NCBI GenBank assembly: GCA_029932545.1
Contig: JAOZPW010000152.1
Span: forward strand, 1 to 9,280
Length of the DNA stretch: 9,280 nucleotides
Reading direction: 5' to 3'
Source of the DNA: Thermoanaerobaculales bacterium
Lineage (GTDB): Bacteria > Acidobacteriota > Thermoanaerobaculia > Thermoanaerobaculales > Sulfomarinibacteraceae
Shown here: piece by piece, positions 1-8,223 of the stretch
Numbering within the stretch: position 1 is the first letter of the stretch
Layout of the letters: the number at the start of each line of letters is the position of its first letter
Position numbers and translations under genes: made by a program
The notes under the pieces: generated by a model
What the model was told of the DNA's origin: nothing
What the model saw: the letters and a program-made list of their open reading frames with translations, nothing else
The model's database searches: none

Positions 1-1
1 C

Positions 2-3000
2 CTGGCGCTCAAGGCCCACTCCAACACCCTGGCCTGGGCCTTTGCCTCCGGCGGCATCTTCGACTCAGCGGCCGTCGCCTTTGACGAAAACGACTCAAGA
101 GACCTGTCGTCCGTCGCCACCACCTCAAACGGCGACCTGTTGGACTGGATCCAAAATGCTGGAGCGAATACCACCTGCCGTGACCTGGGACCGCAGGACC
201 TCGTCCACCTCGGGCGCCTGGCCGTGACCCCCAGGGACTCAGACGGGAAAGCCGTCGTCTTGTCGGCCTCCAGAATGGAAGGCCTGTGGGGCTTCGAACA
301 AACCCTGACGCCCGACACTGATCCGGATTGGCTGCAGTGCCTGCGAAGTGGTGAAGGTGACCGACTCAACGACGTCGCCACCTCTTCCTGGTCCGTCGAA
401 GACTCGGACGCCGAGGAGACCCTCGTCGCCACCGTGGGACATCGAGAGCTGACCATCCATCGTCTCAACGCCCTTGACGAACTCAATGCCGACGTCGTCG
501 AGACCAAAAGCCTCGACTGGGATCCATTCCGGGTCGCGCTCGATCCCTTGAACCAAATGGTCCTGATCAGAGACCACGACCGCCGCATCAGGGTCTTCTC
601 CCTAAAGCTCTTCGACGACGAACCCGCGAAGCTCGATACCGTCATCGACATCACCCTGCCCGAAGGCGGCGGCATGGGACCGTTGGTGCTTGACCCGTCA
701 CTGGGCCTGGCCATCGCCGGCGCAACTCCCATTCAGTACGTCGCCTCGACCATCGAGTTGATTGCCGATGCAGACGGCGACGGCATCTTCGAGCCCGTCG
801 TTTATCTCCAGCCCCTCGGGGCTCCCGAAGCTCCCGAGATTGACGGCCACAAGCCCCCGAACCTCGCCTGGGTGCGCGCCCGGGTCCTGGGCGTGCCGCA
901 GGGCACCGACGAGATCACCGTCCGGGTCGAAGGCCTTGCTCCTGGTGGTGCTCCGAGCCCTAATCGGCCAGGCCCCTTCTTGCCGTCAACCACTGAAATC
1001 ATGCTGAGCCGCCGCCCGGGCCTCAAGCTGACCGACCCCGGCCGCCACACCTTCACTTCGGCCCGCCCGATCCTCCTGATCGCCGACGAGCGAGCGCGGA
1101 CCGACTACTGGCAGGGACTGACCGAAACCCAGCGATTGGAACTCTCCGATGAAAGTCTGGTCGGCGAGGGCGTCTACCCCCTGTGCCGGAACTGCGGACG
1201 AGACCTCGACGGGGACGGCGTGCAAAACATCCCATACGAGGCCGCCGACCCCGCCCCAACCGCAGGCCCCGAGCCGATCGAGATCGCCTCAGCAGGGTCC
1301 ATTCGCTTCACCGTCGTACCGGCGGCGGGATCCTCCTGGCTGACCGACCTCGAAGAAGCCGACCTCATGCCCACCGGAAAAATCCAGAGCGTCGTGTGGG
1401 GCCCCTCCCCGGCCATTGGTTCCGAGCCCGGCATCTCTGCCTCCGTAGCGCCGATTCCCGAAATCGACCTGGCTACCGGCGCTTTGAGCCTCGGCCGCAC
1501 TGACCTCACTCTGCCCGCCCCCGGTCTCGACATCGGCTTGAGCCGCGTCTACAACTCCGGCGGCATCCACTCCGGTCTCTTCGGCTGGGGATGGGAGCTT
1601 GGAGGGCTCACAAGCCTGAGACCCAATGCTGACGGTACCGTCGATCTTTATACCGCCTCCGGCGAGCGCTTCGTCTTTGGTAACGCTGAGGGGCATCCTG
1701 GCGCCACCACAGATACCTTGACCGCATGGGGCACCCCGTCCGAACTCAAACAAAAGGTCGACGGCAGCTGGTTCATGCTGCATCCGGACGGCTCCTACAC
1801 CGAGTACTCCGCCCAGGGCCAATTGACCCACCACCGAGACCGCTTCCGGAAATCGGCCGACACCGGCTCCGAGCTCCGCTTTCACTTCTACCCCAACGGG
1901 ACCCTTGCTTCCATCCGCCAGGCCAACGGCAACCACACCACCGATCTGCATCCGAGGACTCTGAGCTTTGGGTACACGGCTGATGGTCTGGTTGAGAGCG
2001 TCACCGATGCCGTGGGCAGGCAGTGGACCTACGACTATGAAAACGGCCGGCTGAGCGAGGCGCGGTTTGGGGGTCTCACACTCGACAGCGAAGGTACCAC
2101 CGGCGACCAGATCGAGAAATACGCATACCAACTCACAGACCTCTCGAGGGCCGACGGCCAGACTCTTCGAAACGGCGGCCAGATCGACACCGTCACCGAT
2201 GCTCAGACACGAGTCGTGCTCAACGCCGATCCCACTGTCGGTAATCCGGTAAAGATCGGCAAGCTGTGTTACGGGGAGATTTGCTTCGACATCGATCACA
2301 CCATCCCCGACCAAGCCACCATCACCGGCGCCGCCGTTGGGGCCACCGATCCCATGAAGATAGCCGCCGCCTGGGACGAGAATGGTCGAATCCTGCGCAT
2401 CGTCAAGGGTGTAGATCAGACTACCCAATTTACCTACATCGACAATAATCGTGACCCCCTCGTCGATGTCGTCGACCTGCCCACCGACGGTCTCGACGAG
2501 ATCACCAACACCTGGCAGGTCGAATTCGACTCCACAAAAGCGCGCCGCACCTGGTTCAACCTCAGAAGCACCACCCGAAACCCGGACTCTGAAGGCGAGG
2601 ACACCGGCGCTCCAGCCCTGGCCACCGCCTATGAATACTGGGGCGACACCAACCTGCTGACCAGGACCACGTTGCCGGGGGCCGGGCGCATCTGGAAACT
2701 CGAACGGGACGATCGAGGCGCCCTCGACTCTCAAGAAGACCCAGAGGGCCGCCAGACCCACTACGACATCGACGACCTCGGCCGAACCACTTCCGTCAAG
2801 CCTGCCGACAACGAAATCTTCGCCACCAGCATCACCTATGATGACGACACCTTCGGTTGGGGTGAGGTAGCTACCGTCAAACCACCGTCCGACAATCTGA
2901 TTGACGGCGCGCCCAGCGACACCACGACCAGGTTCTTTTACGACGAGTACGGCTTTCCCACAGAGACCCGTGCGCCGCCGTCCGCCGAAGATCAATCCGC

Positions 3001-6000
3001 AAGCACCAGCCACGCCATCACCAATGTGCTGGGCTGGTCCCTGGAGAGCTGGGCCGATGTGTCTCCCAAGAAAGCCGGACACACGAGAGCCACCTACGAT
3101 GCCTCCGGCAGAATTGTGCAAACGGTAAAGGGATCCGACACCCTCGGCATCAAGACTGTCTACGACACCACCGCTGCGGGTCTGCCGAAAAGCGAGACCG
3201 TCACGAACAAAGGCGGCATCGCAGAGGAGAGTCTGACCATCCACTACGGCTACGGCGAGCCCTCAGGCCCGGCAAACTACACCTACCCCCAAGAATCAGA
3301 CGGACTCCTGCGCCTCGTCTACCGTGAAACGACCGGCAGAGCCTCAAGCTTCGCATACGACGAACTTGGTCGCCGGACCGCACAACGAGTCTGGAACGGT
3401 GACAGTTGGATCCAGACCACCACCGTCTTCGATCGTCATGACGACCTGCCCACCGCAGTCATCCCCCCAGCAGGCTGGGACGGCCAGGGTCATCCGACTC
3501 GATATTCCTACGACCGGTTTGGGCGTACCTACCGGACCGCTGAGACCCTCACCAGCGTTGAAGGGGACGAGGGTCTTGAAGAAACCTACCGTTACACCAC
3601 AACCACCTATGACGCATCGGGGCGGCCGGCCTCGACCGCCGTCGGTGACGGAAACGTCACCTGGGCGCAGGAAGCATCGACCTATAATCTCTCAGACCAG
3701 ATCCTGACCCACACGGCAACTCGACTGTGCGCCGGAGGGGTACCTTGCGGTTTCGGTGTAGGAAACCTCCTTACCACCAACGTCTACGACCAGGCTCAAG
3801 ACCCCCGGGGCTTGGTGACCAGTGTCATCGACCCAGGTGGCCACACGACCGCCTTCGCCTATGACAAACAAGGTCGGGGAAAGACCGTCACCCTCTCAGA
3901 CGGCACCAAGATCAACACCGCCTACTGGCCCAGTGGTTTGTCGGCGACCTCCACTGAAGAGCCGGTCGGTCTGGCCCAGACCTTCAGCACCAAAACCGAG
4001 TACGACTCGGCCGGCAGGGTCAAGACCGTCACCCCACCTGGAAGGCCCTCGAGCTCGCGGTTTTACGATGACCTCGGTCGTGTCGAGGGTTCTTTGGACT
4101 CAGCCGACAACCTGACGATTGTCAGGACTTCGGCGCTGGGAACCGTGGTCGAAACAGTCGCGGCCGGTCGCGCCGAACAGACCACCACCATCGACCTCCA
4201 AGGCCTGAAAGTCACTCTCGCAGAGGAAGGCGGCGCGACCTTCGAGACCGCTTACGACCTCGTCGGCCGCAGAATAACTCTCAGTCCCCCCGGAGGACCG
4301 ATCCGGCGTTTCTCGTACTTCGACGACGGTAGCCTGGAAAAAGAGACCACCGAAATCTCGGGTGATCCGGATCCTCTCGTCGTCATGGAAAAGACCTATG
4401 CCTACGACGCATCGGGACGCCTCGAAACGCTTGGTCTCTCGGCGCCCTCGACCTCGCCCCTTGATACAACATCCTGGCCCGAGTCGATCAACTACCATTA
4501 CGATCTTCTCAGCAGGGTGACCTCGGTCGACCAGAGTGTTGCTGCGGACGGAATCGGCGCTTCCATTACGGTCGAGCGCGCCTACTCCTCCCTCGGGGAA
4601 CTGACCCAGGAACGACTGATCCTGGACGGAACCGGTTTCGAAACCAACGCGACATACGACGACAACAGCGCCCTTAAACACCTTGTTTATCCTGACGGGA
4701 CCCTTTACGACGTCTCCGAGCGTGATCCTCTGTCCCGGATGGCAAACCTCCTGGTCACCAGCACAGCAAAGGCAGGTCCCCAGCCCCTGTGGTCGGCGCA
4801 GTACTCGGGATTGCGACAAACCTCGGGCGTCCAAGGCGCACTGCAACTCGCCCGGCGATATCACGACAGCGGCATGCCGAACGACGTCTTAGCCGCCATC
4901 GGCGATCCGGCCCATGAATTCTCCGGTCGCTATCATCTCGGTCGCACGTATTCGGATACCCTTCGTTTTGACACACAATTTCAGGCCGCCGGGGTTTTTA
5001 CTCGGGACAATTTGCATCATGACCCGGCCGATCGTGCCACTGCCTGGGACGCTGCCCGCCAGAATCTACCCTCGTTGGAGGCACTGCGCATCGAAGGCGC
5101 CGCAGGTGACGAGGTAAGCTCCGAGACTCGACGGATTTCGTTCCCGCAAGCGGGGCACGACCAGCTAATATCGACGACCGGGGTGTCAAACGGCGTACCG
5201 GTCTCCGACTACTTCCAGAGTTCGACCGAGGATTACAGGATCCAGGGCGCCGGATCGACGGCCTTTGGCTTTGACGTCCTGGGCAACCGAATCTCCAAGC
5301 TCCAGGCGCCGATGGCGCCAGAGGTCTACACCCATGACTGGGCCAATCGGCTGAGCACCATCACTCGGGGTGACCCAGGAGAAGAAGCCACAACGCTCTT
5401 GCGTTACGATCCGACCGGTCGGCGAGTCGTGCAATCCGAAAGCGACGGGGCCGACACCGCGCGCATCTTCTGGGGTCAACAGGTCATTGCGGAGTACACG
5501 AGGGAGGCCGACGGTTACTATCAGCTTCGCAAGCGCAACTACTGGTCCGAAAACCTCGACCAACTGATCGCTTTTGACGCCGACAACGATCTCGATGGTT
5601 TCGTGGCCGACGACGAACGGTTTTTCACCTTGACCAATCCTCAAGGTTCGGTCACAGGAATTGCCCTGGCGGACGGGCGGCTTGTGGAAAGTTACGCCTA
5701 CCGCAACGACGGGACCTTCACCATCTACGGTGAAGACCTCGTTCCACCAGAACTCGAGTACGCGGCGATCCTGCCCGAAGATCCGGGCGTAGGCCGGGAC
5801 GCCCAGACTCTGGTCCTGGTCTTTTCGGAACCGGTCCAGACGGCCCATGGGACAGTCGGGCTTTTTGACGACGCTGGCCTACTGCTCACCGACCGCTGGT
5901 CCAAAATGGAAGACCCGAGGATTTGGTGGAGCGAGCTTGACCCTGCGCTCGAAGCAGGCGCGCAGTACACTCTGACAGTGGACTCAGTCGAAGACTACTC

Positions 6001-7624
6001 CGGGAACCAGCAACATCACGACCCCGTCGTTTTCGTGGGCGTAGCAGAGACGGAACTCCTCGAGATTTCGTTGGGGCCGGCCAAGGCCGCCGGAAACGCA
6101 AGCCCCATCCTGGCCGTCATCGACGGGCCGGACGAGGTCGTCGTTGTACTCACCCGACCGATCGACCCCGACAATGTGACGCCGCAGACCCTGACTGTCA
6201 CCGACAACGGCACGCCGATCCCCGGGACCATCGAGGCGTTTCGGCCTGATGCGGAGGACCGGCCGTCGAGAAGACCCTTTAAGAGAGCCGACGAATCGGA
6301 CGAGAGGGCCGAGGTCCCGCCCTTTGCCTTTGTACTCAAGTGGAGTCCCGACAACCCGGCGGAGTTCCAGATCGATCCGAGCGGGGCGCACAGCTACGAA
6401 GTCATCCTCGACCTCGGCACGGGCAAGGGCTTGGGGACCCCGGAAGACCCGATCGGGTTTTATCACCTTGGTCTGGGCACTCTCGTGGAGGAGTACGAAC
6501 CCGATGCGCCCATACTCACCGCCTCTCAGGTCGGCAATGACCGGTTCTTGCATGGAAGGCCGTGGATTCGATCGGTCGGGCTTTATGACCACAGGGCGAG
6601 GTTTTATGAGCCTGCGACGATGTCGTTTCTCGAACCAGATCCGTTGGGGCCGGTGGATAGCCCAAATTTGTACCAGGGGTTTGGGTTTGACGGGTTGAAT
6701 GTCACGGATCCGTTTGGGTTAGCTACGGACTACAACCTTCCACCGGCAAGTCCAATGCGACCAAAGCCGATGGATATCAGACCAGGTGTTCAACGGTCGA
6801 GTTGGTTGAAGGATGTGGCGACGGGTTTTGGGGAAATGACGGCGTTTGATTTCTACGCAGTGCCTGCTCTGCAGTACTTCGGTGATACTCCGGGCCTTCC
6901 ATATCTTCTTGATCCCGTTGGAATGGGATCACCGAGAGGGGTCATTGTCAACGGCATAAAAAACTGGGAGGAAAAAGCGTTCGAAAGCGCTAGTTTTGTT
7001 TCCCGGATGTTGGGCATCCCGCTTCAGCCCGTGTGGAATCCGACAACAGAAACTCTTCGAAGCTCAAAGTGGCAACAGGCGTGGGCGATGATTTATGACA
7101 TCGCTCAGGTGGCATTCGTGAACAAGCAGAACGTATCGGACGCAACAACCAGAGAGGTACTGAAAGAAGTTCGTGCACAGCTCGCGATTCAGGAAACGAT
7201 CTACTTGGTGGGCCATAGCCAAGGCGGGGCGATCGTCTCGGCAGTCGCACACTATCTAAATCCACAGGAGCGTGCTCGGGTGGACGTAGTTACAATTGGG
7301 GGAGCAGCATGGGGCCTGCCGGAGGGTATGCGCTCGGTGACCATGCATGTAAATACAAGGGACCTCGTACCCATGCTTACTGGAGGCGGTATGGCCCCCT
7401 TGCGTGAACTGCTGGACAGGAACGAAAACACAAGGATCATTTACTACTCATTCGGTGAGCTTGGCAACTTCGAGACGACTCACGGCGTGGATGTGTACCT
7501 CGAGGCGGCCCGAACACAGGGCGGGTCTGCAACCGTGCTCGAGGCTGAGATGGTTCGTGGATTCTTGGAAGGGAAACCTCCGGGCCTAGGGATATTTGGG
7601 CCGACACCTGGGCAGGGGCGATGA
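2..7624 (+). CDS. RHS/YD-repeat polymorphic toxin with alpha/beta-hydrolase tip (5' end outside window)
   Basis: The frame is open from the first complete codon at base 2, so the gene starts left of the window; the TTG at 140 is an internal codon. Residues are numbered from base 2 (2540 visible). About 1-480 is beta-rich, perhaps propeller-like, with acidic loops (DADGDG near 256; CRNCGRDLDGDG near 395-406). About 484-560 resembles the DUF6531 entry of RHS proteins (IDLATGALSLGRTDL, then SRVYNSGG and FGWGWE). About 640-1900 carries many YD repeats, such as YDASGR at 1032, YDELGRR at 1119, YDASGRL at 1468 and YDPTGRR at 1802. About 1914-2150 looks like inserted Ig-like domains. Residues 2190-2240 are the RHS core end (RARFYEP, EPDPLG, VTDPFGL). 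Residues 2241-2540 are a variable hydrolase tip. Known for the family: the shell encloses the tip toxin, which is freed by cleavage after DPxGL. No PAAR or other delivery domain is visible, so the export route is unknown. The family call is firm; the toxin role is inferred. Confidence 0.93.
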   Translation: MALKAHSNTLAWAFASGGIFDSAAVAFDENDSRDLSSVATTSNGDLLDWIQNAGANTTCRDLGPQDLVHLGRLAVTPRDSDGKAVVLSASRMEGLWGFEQTLTPDTDPDWLQCLRSGEGDRLNDVATSSWSVEDSDAEETLVATVGHRELTIHRLNALDELNADVVETKSLDWDPFRVALDPLNQMVLIRDHDRRIRVFSLKLFDDEPAKLDTVIDITLPEGGGMGPLVLDPSLGLAIAGATPIQYVASTIELIADADGDGIFEPVVYLQPLGAPEAPEIDGHKPPNLAWVRARVLGVPQGTDEITVRVEGLAPGGAPSPNRPGPFLPSTTEIMLSRRPGLKLTDPGRHTFTSARPILLIADERARTDYWQGLTETQRLELSDESLVGEGVYPLCRNCGRDLDGDGVQNIPYEAADPAPTAGPEPIEIASAGSIRFTVVPAAGSSWLTDLEEADLMPTGKIQSVVWGPSPAIGSEPGISASVAPIPEIDLATGALSLGRTDLTLPAPGLDIGLSRVYNSGGIHSGLFGWGWELGGLTSLRPNADGTVDLYTASGERFVFGNAEGHPGATTDTLTAWGTPSELKQKVDGSWFMLHPDGSYTEYSAQGQLTHHRDRFRKSADTGSELRFHFYPNGTLASIRQANGNHTTDLHPRTLSFGYTADGLVESVTDAVGRQWTYDYENGRLSEARFGGLTLDSEGTTGDQIEKYAYQLTDLSRADGQTLRNGGQIDTVTDAQTRVVLNADPTVGNPVKIGKLCYGEICFDIDHTIPDQATITGAAVGATDPMKIAAAWDENGRILRIVKGVDQTTQFTYIDNNRDPLVDVVDLPTDGLDEITNTWQVEFDSTKARRTWFNLRSTTRNPDSEGEDTGAPALATAYEYWGDTNLLTRTTLPGAGRIWKLERDDRGALDSQEDPEGRQTHYDIDDLGRTTSVKPADNEIFATSITYDDDTFGWGEVATVKPPSDNLIDGAPSDTTTRFFYDEYGFPTETRAPPSAEDQSASTSHAITNVLGWSLESWADVSPKKAGHTRATYDASGRIVQTVKGSDTLGIKTVYDTTAAGLPKSETVTNKGGIAEESLTIHYGYGEPSGPANYTYPQESDGLLRLVYRETTGRASSFAYDELGRRTAQRVWNGDSWIQTTTVFDRHDDLPTAVIPPAGWDGQGHPTRYSYDRFGRTYRTAETLTSVEGDEGLEETYRYTTTTYDASGRPASTAVGDGNVTWAQEASTYNLSDQILTHTATRLCAGGVPCGFGVGNLLTTNVYDQAQDPRGLVTSVIDPGGHTTAFAYDKQGRGKTVTLSDGTKINTAYWPSGLSATSTEEPVGLAQTFSTKTEYDSAGRVKTVTPPGRPSSSRFYDDLGRVEGSLDSADNLTIVRTSALGTVVETVAAGRAEQTTTIDLQGLKVTLAEEGGATFETAYDLVGRRITLSPPGGPIRRFSYFDDGSLEKETTEISGDPDPLVVMEKTYAYDASGRLETLGLSAPSTSPLDTTSWPESINYHYDLLSRVTSVDQSVAADGIGASITVERAYSSLGELTQERLILDGTGFETNATYDDNSALKHLVYPDGTLYDVSERDPLSRMANLLVTSTAKAGPQPLWSAQYSGLRQTSGVQGALQLARRYHDSGMPNDVLAAIGDPAHEFSGRYHLGRTYSDTLRFDTQFQAAGVFTRDNLHHDPADRATAWDAARQNLPSLEALRIEGAAGDEVSSETRRISFPQAGHDQLISTTGVSNGVPVSDYFQSSTEDYRIQGAGSTAFGFDVLGNRISKLQAPMAPEVYTHDWANRLSTITRGDPGEEATTLLRYDPTGRRVVQSESDGADTARIFWGQQVIAEYTREADGYYQLRKRNYWSENLDQLIAFDADNDLDGFVADDERFFTLTNPQGSVTGIALADGRLVESYAYRNDGTFTIYGEDLVPPELEYAAILPEDPGVGRDAQTLVLVFSEPVQTAHGTVGLFDDAGLLLTDRWSKMEDPRIWWSELDPALEAGAQYTLTVDSVEDYSGNQQHHDPVVFVGVAETELLEISLGPAKAAGNASPILAVIDGPDEVVVVLTRPIDPDNVTPQTLTVTDNGTPIPGTIEAFRPDAEDRPSRRPFKRADESDERAEVPPFAFVLKWSPDNPAEFQIDPSGAHSYEVILDLGTGKGLGTPEDPIGFYHLGLGTLVEEYEPDAPILTASQVGNDRFLHGRPWIRSVGLYDHRARFYEPATMSFLEPDPLGPVDSPNLYQGFGFDGLNVTDPFGLATDYNLPPASPMRPKPMDIRPGVQRSSWLKDVATGFGEMTAFDFYAVPALQYFGDTPGLPYLLDPVGMGSPRGVIVNGIKNWEEKAFESASFVSRMLGIPLQPVWNPTTETLRSSKWQQAWAMIYDIAQVAFVNKQNVSDATTREVLKEVRAQLAIQETIYLVGHSQGGAIVSAVAHYLNPQERARVDVVTIGGAAWGLPEGMRSVTMHVNTRDLVPMLTGGGMAPLRELLDRNENTRIIYYSFGELGNFETTHGVDVYLEAARTQGGSATVLEAEMVRGFLEGKPPGLGIFGPTPGQGR
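5741..6450 (+). other. Ig-like (SbsA/Big_5-type) domain pair inserted in the RHS core
   Basis: Domain within the large RHS protein, residues about 1914-2150. The first unit reads like a bacterial SbsA-type Ig domain: it opens VPPEL, has TLVLVFSEPVQ in the middle, then AGAQYTLTV and a DYSGN turn, and ends VVFVGV. The second begins near LLEISLG (about base 6056) and repeats the plan with EVVVVLTRPID, VTPQTLTV and HSYEVILDLGTGKG. A charged Arg/Glu/Asp-rich linker (about bases 6240-6320) interrupts the second unit. The segment sits between two pieces that are normally close together in RHS cores: the NPQGSVTG...ESYAYRNDG stretch before it and GLYDHRARFYEP after it. The fold is assigned by eye; the first unit is more convincing than the second. 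The role is unknown; surface display or adhesion is possible. Confidence 0.6.
6722..7621 (+). other. C-terminal variable tip: predicted serine alpha/beta-hydrolase (lipase-like) toxin domain
   Basis: This 300-residue segment follows directly after the RHS terminus DPFGL (residues 2236-2240), the usual cleavage point. It contains a lipase-type nucleophile elbow, YLVGHSQGG, with Ser at residue 2406 (bases 7217-7219). A plausible catalytic Asp lies in NTRDLVP (residue 2454, base 7361) and a plausible His in ETTHGVDVYL (residue 2494, base 7481). Upstream, GVIVNGIKN (about base 6938) and VWNPT (about 7031) recall lipase-like proteins that open with a VNGI strand. The Ser-Asp-His order and spacing fit an alpha/beta-hydrolase. 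Likely targets are membrane lipids or other esters, but the substrate cannot be read from sequence. Codon usage is less C-rich than in the YD region. The hydrolase fold is likely; toxicity is inferred from its RHS tip position and the overlapping lipoprotein gene. Confidence 0.75.
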
Positions 7625-8103
7625 GAAGAGCCAAACTATTTTTTTTCGTGATATGCACCGTGCTGGGCGTCACTGGTTGCTTCAACAAAATCACCGACTA
7701 TTCTGACTCAGTGGAGTTTGCGCCACTCGTGGGTCTGTGCCTCAAATGCAGGACGGAAATGACTGCCACACCCTATTCAAGCGGTGATTACTCTCTGTCT
7801 TCAAGATCTACCTCCTTTTCGAAACAGGAGGTCGATCGAGGATATTGGAAGGTGCCGGCAGGATCATCAGTAGTTATAGACAAGATCGAGTATCTCAAGT
7901 CTTTCGATGGACACTATTTGTTCATCTCTGGGGAATTGACTTCGACGGATGGTCGGAGTGTGCGAGCCAGCTTGGCGAACATTATCGACGAGGATTGGCG
8001 TTGGGAAGCCCGAAAGGCGATCATGGACGGAGTCTCCGTCCCTCTCGATCCCAATCATCTCCCGATTCGGTGGGAGTACGTGTCGTTGTGTTCGGACAAT
8101 TAG
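7621..8103 (+). CDS. Predicted outer-membrane lipoprotein, candidate immunity protein for the RHS hydrolase tip
   Basis: 160 residues. The start is fixed by the ATGA overlap with the toxin stop codon; AGGGG at 7614-7618 is a close, weak Shine-Dalgarno, so translational coupling is likely. The N-terminus is a lipoprotein signal: MRRAK, a hydrophobic run (LFFFVICTVLGV), then a lipobox VTGC with Cys20 as the lipidated residue (bases 7678-7680). Phe at +2 rather than Asp favours the outer membrane. The mature part of about 140 residues looks beta-rich (YWKVPAGSSVVIDKIEYL, HYLFISGEL) and has a CLKC pair at residues 40-43 plus one more Cys near the end (157). I do not recognise the family. Its place immediately after an RHS tip and its overlap with it are the classic position of a cognate immunity gene. 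Known phospholipase effectors often have periplasmic or lipoprotein immunity partners, which agrees. Immunity function is inference. Confidence 0.85.
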   Translation: MRRAKLFFFVICTVLGVTGCFNKITDYSDSVEFAPLVGLCLKCRTEMTATPYSSGDYSLSSRSTSFSKQEVDRGYWKVPAGSSVVIDKIEYLKSFDGHYLFISGELTSTDGRSVRASLANIIDEDWRWEARKAIMDGVSVPLDPNHLPIRWEYVSLCSDN

Positions 8104-8214
8104 CACCGGCACCACCATCATCAGTGGGTCCGGTATTCCCGGTGTTATGGTTATCAGGTCCAGCCTTCCGGGCTTTGTGATCCGGGACTCAGCTATGATG
8201 CCTTTGCATGAGCT

Positions 8215-8219
8215 GGAGG
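8215..8219 (+). promoter_or_regulatory. Ribosome binding site for the small gene at 8224
   Basis: GGAGG lies four bases before the ATG at 8224. It is the clearest Shine-Dalgarno in the window and the main support for the downstream short gene and its start. Confidence 0.6.
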
Positions 8220-8223
8220 CACG

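Noticed and set aside
140..142. TTG as the start of the RHS gene
   Set aside because: The same frame is open back to base 2 without a stop, and the upstream residues continue the same beta-rich pattern, so the start is outside the window.
1289..3244. 651-residue open frame on the minus strand inside the RHS gene
   Set aside because: It is antisense to clear RHS/YD sequence. Genes with strongly C/G-ending codons often leave long antisense frames open. The translation is Gly/Val-rich with no recognisable motif.
4100..5848. Antisense frames of 254 and 220 residues opposite the YD repeats
   Set aside because: They have the same cause as the longer antisense frame: they mirror repetitive, GC-rich YD coding sequence and have no ribosome site or domain.
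8162..8176. Terminator hairpin AGCC-loop-GGCT after the lipoprotein gene
   Set aside because: The stem has only four pairs and is not followed by a run of T, so it is too weak to call.
8175..8199. Promoter with TTGTGA and TATGAT before the small gene
   Set aside because: TATGAT (8194-8199) is a good -10, but the spacer to TTGTGA is only 13 bases, too short for a sigma70 promoter, and no better -35 is placed correctly.
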